The notes beneath the pieces were generated by a model. It was not told the DNA's origin. It was given only the letters and a program-made list of their open reading frames with translations, and ran no database searches. This document shows positions 5,974 to 11,975 of a stretch of 11,975 nucleotides of DNA, one piece after another. The position numbers and the translations under genes were made by a program. Position 1 is the first letter of the stretch, and every line of letters begins with the position of its first letter. The DNA is from Planctomycetales bacterium (lineage in GTDB: Bacteria; Planctomycetota; Phycisphaerae; SM23-33), in the NCBI GenBank assembly GCA_030673005.1, contig DAOVFI010000047.1, positions 1 to 11,975 on the forward strand, given 5' to 3'.

Positions 5974-7002
5974 ATGAATTGGAAAGCAATGACATTGGTT
6001 ACGGCAGTTATGTTGTGCGTTCTGGTCTCGAATATGGCTTTCGCCAGTTCGCATCATACATCTGCTGTGTCATCGACGCCGGCGCGTTCTTCGGATAGTT
6101 ACGAGTCGGTCAACCGCTTTGCGGTGGCGGAATTCCATCGGGCGAGTAATCCTGCCGACGTTAATAAGATTAACTCTCTGCGGGCGATTTCCTTCAATCT
6201 GGATTCCTACCGCACGTCCGACAAGCACGCCGCCAACGGCGGGCTTTTCAGCGATTTGACGCCGTTCCTGGAATACGCCTACGGGCATAATCGCAGTCGT
6301 CAGGATAACGGGATGATTACCAACTCTCATTCCGTTACCGGCGGATTAACGTTCACGACGTTCGCCGATTGCCAGGCCGGTGCAATCTTCTCCGTTACAC
6401 ACACCAGCGGCGACCTCGCCGGGCAAAACGGCACCGATTTCGACGACGACGCCTTCACCGCCACGTTCTTCGTGAACAAGAATATCGAGTGGTTCTACTT
6501 CGGAACCTCCCTGACCTACGGGTACTCCGGCGGGATCGCCCGAACAAAGCCGTTCCCCAACGCCCGCTTCCGGACCAAGATCGACACCAACACGTTCGTC
6601 GTCTGCCCGTACATCGGCGCCATATACGTCAACGGTCCTTTCAGCGCCTCGGTTACCCCGACGTACATGTTCCGTCACCAGGACATTGCCTATCGGTCGG
6701 GCGTCAACAACTCTACCTCCGAGGGCATCAGCGACGGCACCTTCCTCCTGGCTAACAAGGCATCCTACGCCGTTACCGACCAGATCTTCGTGGACTTCAA
6801 CTTCAACTATAACCAGGTCGTCCACGAGGACGCCTCGAAATACGCTCGCGGAAGCACCGACAACGGCTGGATAACACTAGGCCCCAAGTTCACCTACAGG
6901 TTCAACGAAACCATGCAGGTCTATCTGGGCTACACAGCCTCTGTTGCGAACGAAGACTTCGAGGACCATCTGATCGACGTCGGATTCGAGATGCGTTTCT
7001 AA
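5974..7002 (+). CDS. Outer-membrane beta-barrel protein of unknown substrate
   Basis: The 342-residue product has a Sec signal peptide: positively charged start, hydrophobic core TLVTAVMLCVLV, and likely cleavage after AFA at residue 24. After a short polar segment (25-85), the rest alternates aromatic and polar residues in the manner of transmembrane beta strands, for example EWFYFGTSLTYGYSG, TNTFVVCPYIGAIYVNG, QIFVDFNFNYNQV and MQVYLGYTASV. It ends in FEMRF, a C-terminal Phe typical of proteins inserted by the BAM machinery, and its size suits a barrel of about 12 strands. It resembles autotransporter-type barrel domains in style, but no passenger domain is present. AGGGAG lies 7 nt before the ATG. 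Many codons end in C, suggesting selection for high expression. A strong terminator follows, so it is probably monocistronic. Confidence 0.85.
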   Translation: MNWKAMTLVTAVMLCVLVSNMAFASSHHTSAVSSTPARSSDSYESVNRFAVAEFHRASNPADVNKINSLRAISFNLDSYRTSDKHAANGGLFSDLTPFLEYAYGHNRSRQDNGMITNSHSVTGGLTFTTFADCQAGAIFSVTHTSGDLAGQNGTDFDDDAFTATFFVNKNIEWFYFGTSLTYGYSGGIARTKPFPNARFRTKIDTNTFVVCPYIGAIYVNGPFSASVTPTYMFRHQDIAYRSGVNNSTSEGISDGTFLLANKASYAVTDQIFVDFNFNYNQVVHEDASKYARGSTDNGWITLGPKFTYRFNETMQVYLGYTASVANEDFEDHLIDVGFEMRF

Positions 7003-7027
7003 ACTGACCTGCAATTGAAATAAACAG

Positions 7028-7059
7028 GAAGCCGGCTTTTACAGGCCGGCTTCTTTTTT
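7028..7059 (+). terminator. Rho-independent terminator of the outer-membrane protein gene
   Basis: GAAGCCGGC (7028-7036) pairs with GCCGGCTTC (7045-7053), a GC-rich 9-bp stem with an 8-nt loop, followed directly by six Ts. It lies 26 bp past the stop codon. Confidence 0.9.
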
Positions 7060-7117
7060 CTGCACAGGTAGGCTGGGCCGACAGGCTCACTTTTCAACTG
7101 TTGCGAAGTACCGGGAC

Positions 7118-7981
7118 GTGTCGATTATTTATCGGTCTTTGACATTTCGCTTATCAGCGGCGTTGGCGCTGCTGCCGGTTATGTCGTTCGGGCTTTCAGG
7201 ATGCGCCGATACGCCCGCCGAAAGCGTCCGCCTTCCGGTTCCGGCGGCGTCCGTCCGCTGTCGAGTCATTTACAACCGCATCCTAAACGTCAGCCGCACC
7301 GGCAGAAGCCCGTTAATCGGCTGGGTCGCCACCGGCGAGGTTATCGAAAAGACACTCGCGCAATGGTATCCCTCTCTGGTGGTGCGGGGCGGATTGACAG
7401 ACCCCTCGCCGCAGGACCTGTCGGCTGCGCTTGGGGACCTTCCCAAACCGGAAGATGCGGACATCTCGATCGTCTATCTGGCCTCGACGCAGACGTCCGA
7501 TGGACGGTGGCGTTTCCGCCGCCCTCAGACGGACATGCCATTGTCCGACATTCTAAAATCGGCCAGTCCGCCTGCGAACCGGCGCCGCCTGGTCATCCTC
7601 GACGCCTGCCACGCCCGCTCCGTCCTGCAATTCAAGGAATGGCGGGCATTTGCGCCGTCGGCGATCTTCGCATCGTCCGCCGGCCAAAGAACTTACGAAC
7701 TGAACTTCCGCAACCGTTTCCGCCTGGACTTACCTCGCCGATACCCGCTGGCCGCCGCCTGGCTGAAGGCGAACATGCCCGACGACTGGGACGGCAGGAT
7801 AAGTTTCCTGGGGCTTATCTGGCTGGAGGCGTTCCTGGAGACCGACCGCGCGCCCGAAACGCCGGACGACTGGCGCCGGTTCATCGACCTGTGTACCGAG
7901 AAGGCGCAAAAATTCCGCGCCCGCCACAGCAGGAAACTCGCCTCGACCGTCAGCGGATACGCAGGTGGTACAGGTTTGTAA
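7118..7981 (+). CDS. Lipoprotein with degenerate caspase-like (C14) domain
   Basis: This 287-residue protein starts at a GTG with a lipoprotein signal: hydrophobic stretch LSAALALLPVMSFG and lipobox LSGC (C29), so it is probably membrane-anchored and periplasm-facing. The body has the strand order of caspase/metacaspase domains. ISIVYLASTQTSDGRWRF (116-133) sits where family members have a YxSGHG motif followed by DGRW. LVILDACHAR (158-167) matches the catalytic-cysteine motif DACHSG, and IFASSAGQRTYE (183-194) matches the conserved strand after it. The Cys (C164) is kept, but the catalytic His position appears replaced, with AST at 122-124. It may therefore be an inactive scaffold or use another base. 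No ribosome binding site is strong. The family call rests on motifs, not on a search. Confidence 0.75.
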   Translation: MSIIYRSLTFRLSAALALLPVMSFGLSGCADTPAESVRLPVPAASVRCRVIYNRILNVSRTGRSPLIGWVATGEVIEKTLAQWYPSLVVRGGLTDPSPQDLSAALGDLPKPEDADISIVYLASTQTSDGRWRFRRPQTDMPLSDILKSASPPANRRRLVILDACHARSVLQFKEWRAFAPSAIFASSAGQRTYELNFRNRFRLDLPRRYPLAAAWLKANMPDDWDGRISFLGLIWLEAFLETDRAPETPDDWRRFIDLCTEKAQKFRARHSRKLASTVSGYAGGTGL

Positions 7982-8029
7982 CCTGTTGAGACATACCGGG
8001 TGTCATGATCGCTATCTGTCAAAAAACCC

Positions 8030-8058
8030 TTGTCATTTACGCCAAAAATGCTTATAAT
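8030..8058 (+). promoter_or_regulatory. Near-consensus sigma-70 promoter
   Basis: TTGTCA (8030-8035), a 17-bp gap and a perfect TATAAT (8053-8058) give an excellent promoter reading into the small lipoprotein gene. The predicted leader is about 74 nt. It makes that gene independent of the caspase-like gene upstream. Confidence 0.75.
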
Positions 8059-8138
8059 ACATTTAGTGTGAGAATTGATATATTTCCCGTCTGCCAAAAC
8101 CGATTACGGCCCAGGGAAGCACATTATTGGAGGCCGCC

Positions 8139-8639
8139 ATGACTGATCGAAAATTAAGAATGTCTTTTCTCGTCCTCCTGGCCCTTACGGCCTGCTGCAT
8201 CAATAGCGGTTGTATTACCTATATGCTTACGCCTCCCTGGACGCACGATCAGTGGATCGCATACTATGAGCGGCGAATCAAGGAGAACCGCCAGAAGTTG
8301 AAACACCGTTACGAGATGCGCAACCAGTTCGCGGTTAAGGTATCAAATGATCATGGCGTGCCCGTGGATGAGTTGACGCACGAGCATTTACACAATGATC
8401 TCAACTATACCTGGAATGAGCGCCACATCAGGAACCATCAATACGAAATTACCTGCCTGGAGGATAAAATTAACCTTCGTCACCAGGCGCAAAGGGCTGA
8501 TCGTCTTGCGGCCGTTCGCGGGCATCGCTATCGACACAAGCCGACCGTTACCGGTCCCAGGCCTCCCCACGGCAGCGGACACAGCCCCACCGTAAAACCC
8601 AAACCCCCCACTCACCACAAATGCCCCCATCGCAGGTAG
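8139..8639 (+). CDS. Small His-rich lipoprotein of unknown function
   Basis: This is a 166-residue protein. The ATG at 8139 has GGAGG 5 nt upstream; a TTG at 8127 in the same frame overlaps that site and is less likely. The N terminus is a lipoprotein signal ending in LTAC (C19); a second possible acceptor is C25 (NSGC). Next comes a charged, probably helical region (about 34-115) rich in Arg, Lys, Glu and His, such as WIAYYERRIKENRQKLKHRYEMR, which could form a coiled coil. The tail is Pro-, His- and Arg-rich, with PKPPTHHKCPHRR at the end. That composition could bind metal or interact with wall polymers, but this is speculation. I recognise no family. It is convergent with the phosphoesterase gene at 8686. 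Confidence 0.8.
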   Translation: MTDRKLRMSFLVLLALTACCINSGCITYMLTPPWTHDQWIAYYERRIKENRQKLKHRYEMRNQFAVKVSNDHGVPVDELTHEHLHNDLNYTWNERHIRNHQYEITCLEDKINLRHQAQRADRLAAVRGHRYRHKPTVTGPRPPHGSGHSPTVKPKPPTHHKCPHRR

Positions 8640-8685
8640 GTGCTGGGCTGTATATACCACGACTGGCTACCGGCTACTAATTCCG

Positions 8686-9462
8686 TTACCTTCCCTCGCG
8701 GAGGCGATTGCCCAGGTAATTGTCCAGTTCCCTTACGGCGTGGACTTTCGATATGGTCGCCTCCACGTCGTACTCGACGCGTACGAACCGCACAAGCCCC
8801 TCTTCGAGAATAACGTAACTGGCGCGTGTGTCGCGGTCCCTTGGCTGACCGACCGAGCCGACGTTTACCAGGACCTTGTGGTTGTCCATTTTATAGACGT
8901 CGGACAGTTCGTCGGGGCTGTAGAAGTCCGGCGTCGGCAGGAACACGCCCGGTACGTGTACGTGCCCGACAAGGCAGATGTTCTCGAACCGCTCGAAGAG
9001 GCTGTTAATCTTGTTCGGCGCGTTGTAAACGTCGTCGGGGAAGATGTATTCGTTTATCGGTCGGCGCGGCGAGCCGTGGGCAAGCACCGCCCTGCCGACA
9101 GGAGACACATCGTCCGTGAGAACCGCCTTGACCGGAAGTCCGCCCAGGAACTCCCACCGGCGATCGCGTGCGGATTTGTCCGGCTCGTTCTCCAGTTCCT
9201 TTCGCGTCCAGTAGCAGGCGCCCTCCGCCCCCAGATTGAAATTGCTCGGCTCGTACATCACAGCGAAATCGTGATTGCCCATAAGCGTAATCTCGCAGTG
9301 CTCCAGCACCATATCCAGACACTCTGCCGGCTGCGGACCGTAACCGACAACGTCGCCAAGGCAGATAATTTTGTCTATCTCCCTGTCGGTTATGTCCCCC
9401 AGCACCGCTGTAAGGGCCTCGAGGTTGCTGTGGATGTCGCTTATTACGGCTATCGGCTCCAT
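8686..9462 (-). CDS. Calcineurin-like metallophosphoesterase
   Basis: This 258-residue cytoplasmic enzyme has a complete dinuclear metal site: DIH (D9, H11), GDVVGYGP (D37), GNHD (N63, H64, D65), an AHG at H129, and GHVH (H167, H169), followed by NVGSVGQPRDRD. The arrangement, particularly GDVVGYGP and NVGSVGQPRD, matches the bacterial group annotated as metallophosphoesterase or diadenosine-tetraphosphatase-like (YfcE/COG0639 neighbourhood). Actual substrates in this group vary, from phosphodiesters to nucleotides. The ATG at 9462 places the first metal ligand at residue 9, which is normal. The ribosome binding site is weak. It lies alone between the convergent lipoprotein gene and a repeat-rich gap. 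Confidence 0.93.
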   Translation of the reverse strand: MEPIAVISDIHSNLEALTAVLGDITDREIDKIICLGDVVGYGPQPAECLDMVLEHCEITLMGNHDFAVMYEPSNFNLGAEGACYWTRKELENEPDKSARDRRWEFLGGLPVKAVLTDDVSPVGRAVLAHGSPRRPINEYIFPDDVYNAPNKINSLFERFENICLVGHVHVPGVFLPTPDFYSPDELSDVYKMDNHKVLVNVGSVGQPRDRDTRASYVILEEGLVRFVRVEYDVEATISKVHAVRELDNYLGNRLREGR

Positions 9463-9558
9463 TGACTCTTTTTCCCGACTCGTTATTTATGTATGCTATT
9501 ACCTCGGTGATACATTTGTCAAACGGCGTTTGTGTCTGACCGGAATACCGTCAGACCT

Positions 9559-9687
9559 GGTGGCACGGTCAAGCCGGAGCGCAGCGCCTGCCTGCCGGTA
9601 GGCAGGAAGGCTTGGCCGTGTGGACGCCCAGCCACGGCCAAGCAAGGTCGAGACCAAACGGCCTCGACCTCGCTTGACCGTGCCACC
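9559..9687. repeat. Cloverleaf-forming intergenic repeat
   Basis: A perfect 16-bp outer stem joins 9559-9574 (GGTGGCACGGTCAAGC) and 9672-9687. Inside are three hairpins in a row: 9586-9596/9601-9611 with a GGTA loop and one mismatch, 9610-9620/9633-9643 (11 bp), and 9645-9652/9663-9670 (8 bp). The first two overlap by two bases, so one is slightly shorter if all form. Parts recur at 4326-4341 and 10605-10638. No ORF is supported. Confidence 0.8.
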
Positions 9688-9701
9688 CAACGGATTAGCG
9701 T

Positions 9702-9734
9702 GTAGGCTGGACCGGAGCGCAGCGCCGGCCTACC
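9702..9734. repeat. Hairpin repeat before the HAD gene
   Basis: GTAGGCTGG (9702-9710) pairs, with one G-U, with CCGGCCTAC at 9725-9733. The same GTAGGCTGG(R)CCG start occurs at 7068-7080. It lies only about 13 bp from the next start codon. Confidence 0.5.
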
Positions 9735-9746
9735 ATTTTATGGAGT

Positions 9747-10418
9747 ATGAATATCTTGGATGCGATGATCTTTGATTTCGACGGGGTGGTAGTGGATTCC
9801 GAACCGGTTCACCTGGCGTGTTTTCGCGAGGTGCTGGCAGGGCGGGGTATCGAACTTACCGGCGAAGATTATTACAGCAAGTATCTGGGCTTTGACGATC
9901 ACGACTGTTTCGCAGCCGTTCTCGTCGCCAACGGGCGTGAAAACGACGAGCGTCAGATCGCCGAAATGACTGCCCGGAAGAGCATACTGGTCAAAAAAAC
10001 CTATACCGAGTCGATCCGCCCGCTTCCCGGCGCGGTCGAACTGATGCGTGCGGCCCGTCAGGCGGGGGTCGCTATGGCTATCTGCTCGGGCGCCCTGCGC
10101 GAGGAGATTATCCTGGCCGGTAAGACAGTCGGCGCGATCGAACTGGTCGATGCGATCGTCGCTGCTGAAGATGTCGAACGCGGCAAACCCGACCCGGAAG
10201 GATACATCCTGGCGATAAAACTTTTAGGCGAGAAAAATAGCCCAATCGACCCATCGACCGTCTGGGTCGTCGAGGATTCACCCGCCGGCGTCGAGGCCGC
10301 CAAGGGCGCCGGCTGCAACGTCCTGGCCGTTACAAACTCCTATGACCGCGCCGCCCTCGCCGCCGCCGACCGCATCGTGGATTCGCTGACGGGCGTAAAC
10401 CCGACTGACATGGAATAA
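9747..10418 (+). CDS. HAD-family hydrolase, beta-phosphoglucomutase-like
   Basis: This 223-residue soluble enzyme has all four HAD motifs: FDFDGVVVDSEP (nucleophile D10, acid/base D12), AICSGAL (S114), RGKPDPEGY (K147) and VVEDSPAG (E176, D177). The alpha-helical cap between about residues 16 and 85 places it in the type C1 cap group, with beta-phosphoglucomutase, phosphoglycolate phosphatase and similar sugar-phosphate enzymes. The exact substrate cannot be read from the sequence. The start is uncertain: GGAG lies only one base before the ATG at 9747, and an in-frame ATG at 9765 would still leave the nucleophile motif intact. The gene stands between two palindromic repeats and has no obvious operon partner. 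Confidence 0.93.
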   Translation: MNILDAMIFDFDGVVVDSEPVHLACFREVLAGRGIELTGEDYYSKYLGFDDHDCFAAVLVANGRENDERQIAEMTARKSILVKKTYTESIRPLPGAVELMRAARQAGVAMAICSGALREEIILAGKTVGAIELVDAIVAAEDVERGKPDPEGYILAIKLLGEKNSPIDPSTVWVVEDSPAGVEAAKGAGCNVLAVTNSYDRAALAAADRIVDSLTGVNPTDME

Positions 10419-10527
10419 TGGAAAGGGTATTTCGTATTTTGATCGTCTGAAAATTAAAGTATCCTCTCTGAAGAAAGTAACACTTCAGCCGTTTGCAACG
10501 AGGTAACTATTCACCCAATTGCAATGA

Positions 10528-10721
10528 ATGCTTCAAGAAAAGAGCAAGTCAGGCACACAAAATGAAAAAACAATTCACCTGCCTGCCCTTCGGGTCTGAG
10601 CCTCAGGGCAGGCAGGCGTTCGGCTTGACCGTGCCACCCGCGCAGGGGTAGTATTTATCACTCCAAACAGCCGGAGTGATAAATACTATGTGTGGAAAGA
10701 CTTGCTCTTTTCTTGAAGCAT
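10528..10721. repeat. Nested palindromic element with 23-bp terminal inverted repeats
   Basis: Positions 10528-10550 and 10699-10721 are perfect 23-bp inverted copies. Enclosed are a 12-bp stem (10578-10589/10605-10616) built on CCTGCCTGCC, one copy of GCTTGACCGTGCCACC (10623-10638), and a 16-bp AT-rich stem (10649-10664/10673-10688). A further inverted pair lies outside, TTCAGCCGT (10484-10492) and ACGGCTGAA (10722-10730). No ORF is present in 10419-10789. It looks like a repeat inserted within another. Confidence 0.8.
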
Positions 10722-10789
10722 ACGGCTGAACTCTTACTGAAGAAACAGATTACTTCGGGCAAATGATAATATTTCAGGAGACACAAACC

Positions 10790-11975
10790 ATGACGACAAA
10801 GACGTATGGAAAGAGAACGTGGTGTTTGTCATTGGCAATCTTCCTTGTCTGTGGCGTGATTCTACCGTCATGCTCTACCGGGCATGATAAGAGCCTCATC
10901 GCATGGTGGAAGTTCGACGAGGGACAAGGCGACAAAGCCCTTAACGCCGCCGGCAAAGGCAACCACGGCGCGATCCACGGGGCCAAGTGGGTCAAAGGCA
11001 GGGTCGGAGGCGGCCTGCTGTTCGACGGCGCCGACGACTATGTGAACGTCCCCAAATCCGCCGACCTCAACAAAGCAGCCGAAGAAATCACGCTGATGTG
11101 CTGGATAAAGACGCCGCTAACGAACGGATATCACATTCTGGAAAGATGGCTTAACGCAGACGGTGTGAACGAGCGCTGCCTGGAATTGTATCTCGGTTCT
11201 AAAAAGAAATGGGTCGGTTTCGGCCTCTCTTCTTGTGGAATGACCGGAACGTGGATGAGTTCCTCCAAAACGTTACCCGCCGACAAGTGGGTGCACCTGG
11301 CGGCGACTTCCGACGGCGAGACGATGAGGATTTACATAAACGGTCGGCAGGACCCGTCCACCAATCCTTCGCCGGCAATGCGAAAGATACATAAATCCGC
11401 CTCTGATTTGCACATAGGCGCATACTACTCCTACGGGAAATACACCAACTTCTTCAAAGGAACCATCGACGAAATCCGTATCTATTCCCGCGCGCTGAAG
11501 CATGAGGAAATACTGCAACACTACTGGAATGAAAGCCCCCGGGGCGCGGTTGCCGGCAGGATAACGGACGCCGACGGGAAACCGATAAACGGCGCGAAGG
11601 TCGAGGCCGGTCCGTTCAGCGCCGTCACGAACCGGGAAGGAAGATACACGATTACCGTCCCCGAAAAGACGTATGACGTAACAATCTCAATGAAAGGTTT
11701 TAAAAGGAATGTAAAGATAAATACGAAGGTCGAGCGGGAGCAGACCCTGGAAGTGAATGTCGAACTAGTCAAAGATGACGTTCCGCCTTCGATCTCTGAA
11801 GTAACGGTAACGGAAATTTCCGGCGTAACCGCGACCGTCGCCTGGAAGACGAACGAGCCTTCCGACAGCGTTGTCAGATACGGCGCCGCCTCTAAAAAGT
11901 ACGAAAAGACCGTCCGGGACGCTTCGTATGTAAAGTCGCACCGGGTAACACTGACCGGACTTGCAAACGGTACAA
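10790..11975 (+). CDS. LamG-domain lipoprotein, 3' end beyond window
   Basis: This frame stays open from the ATG at 10790 to the window end, giving 395 residues without a stop. CAGGAG lies 9 nt upstream. The N terminus is a lipoprotein signal, WCLSLAIFLVCGVILPSC, with C28 as the likely lipidated residue. Residues about 36-245 form a LamG/concanavalin A-like fold: LIAWWKFDEGQGD, NHGAIHGAKWVKG, GLLFDGADDYVNVP, DKWVHLAATSDG, IYINGRQ and FKGTIDEIRIYSRAL are its typical strands. Residues about 252-326 (GAVAGRITDADGKPINGAKV, then NREGRYTITVP) form a carboxypeptidase-regulatory-like beta sandwich. Residues from about 332 (PPSISEVTV, ATVAWKTNEPSDSVVRYG) begin a fibronectin-III-like domain. Such modular proteins are exported and bind glycans or proteins; no catalytic domain is visible so far. 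Confidence 0.93.
   Translation, partial: MTTKTYGKRTWCLSLAIFLVCGVILPSCSTGHDKSLIAWWKFDEGQGDKALNAAGKGNHGAIHGAKWVKGRVGGGLLFDGADDYVNVPKSADLNKAAEEITLMCWIKTPLTNGYHILERWLNADGVNERCLELYLGSKKKWVGFGLSSCGMTGTWMSSSKTLPADKWVHLAATSDGETMRIYINGRQDPSTNPSPAMRKIHKSASDLHIGAYYSYGKYTNFFKGTIDEIRIYSRALKHEEILQHYWNESPRGAVAGRITDADGKPINGAKVEAGPFSAVTNREGRYTITVPEKTYDVTISMKGFKRNVKINTKVEREQTLEVNVELVKDDVPPSISEVTVTEISGVTATVAWKTNEPSDSVVRYGAASKKYEKTVRDASYVKSHRVTLTGLANGT

Noticed and set aside
6346..6825. A 159-codon frame antisense to the outer-membrane protein
   Set aside because: Val/Gly/Glu-rich composition is the expected mirror of C-ending codons on the plus strand.
7971..7985. Small inverted repeat CAGGTT/AACCTG at the caspase-like stop codon
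   Set aside because: The stem is short, overlaps the stop codon and lacks a U-tract.
7201..7989. A 262-codon plus-strand frame overlapping the caspase-like gene
   Set aside because: It is Arg/Pro-rich with no signal or motif. The frame at 7118-7981 has a lipobox and recognisable motifs; this one is a GC-driven shadow.
8740..9465. A 241-codon frame antisense to the phosphoesterase
   Set aside because: The minus-strand frame has every metallophosphoesterase ligand; the antisense product resembles nothing.
10764..10772. Extended -10 (TGATAATAT) before the LamG gene
   Set aside because: The start site would fall at or beyond the ribosome binding site at 10775-10780, and no -35 matches.

Overview
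The window reads as chromosomal DNA of a Gram-negative, environmental bacterium. The grounds are a secreted outer-membrane barrel with a terminal Phe, three lipoproteins, a LamG-type secreted protein, long intergenic stretches full of palindromic repeats, and moderate GC. Secreted LamG proteins, small lipoproteins and such repeats would suit a Planctomycetota (Phycisphaerae-like) or neighbouring PVC genome. That placement is inference, since no rRNA or other phylogenetic marker is present.

Layout. (1) 1-810, minus strand: a compact hipB-hipS-hipT-like tripartite toxin-antitoxin operon. hipT is cut by the window edge. The promoter lies between copies of an evenly spaced palindromic operator. 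(2) 982-2133, minus: a radical SAM protein of the spore-photoproduct-lyase-like group. (3) 2304-2615, plus: a small protein of unknown function, preceded by three copies of a 10-bp motif. (4) 2800-3169: two adjoining palindromic, MITE-like repeat elements and no gene. (5) 3230-5527, minus: parB and gpsA. Between them sits a perfect parS site at the centre of a 48-bp near-perfect palindrome, plus a strong hairpin terminator. No parA is visible. (6) 5974-8639, plus: an envelope cluster made of an outer-membrane beta-barrel protein with its own terminator, a lipoprotein with a caspase-like fold that keeps the Cys motif but seems to have lost the catalytic His, and a His-rich small lipoprotein behind a near-consensus sigma-70 promoter. 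(7) 8686-9462, minus: a metallophosphoesterase. (8) 9559-9734: a repeat able to fold as a cloverleaf or cruciform. (9) 9747-10418, plus: a HAD-family phosphatase or phosphoglucomutase-like enzyme. (10) 10528-10721: a second nested palindromic element sharing modules with the first. (11) 10790 to the window end, plus: a lipoprotein with LamG, carboxypeptidase-regulatory-like and fibronectin-III-like domains, truncated by the edge.

How the genes work together. The hip genes are translationally coupled (a 4-bp overlap and a 2-nt gap) and probably autoregulated by HipB. parB and parS form half of a chromosome-segregation locus, and ParA must be encoded elsewhere if the system is complete. The other genes look like independent transcription units. 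No CRISPR array, tRNA, rRNA, transposase or integrase was seen.
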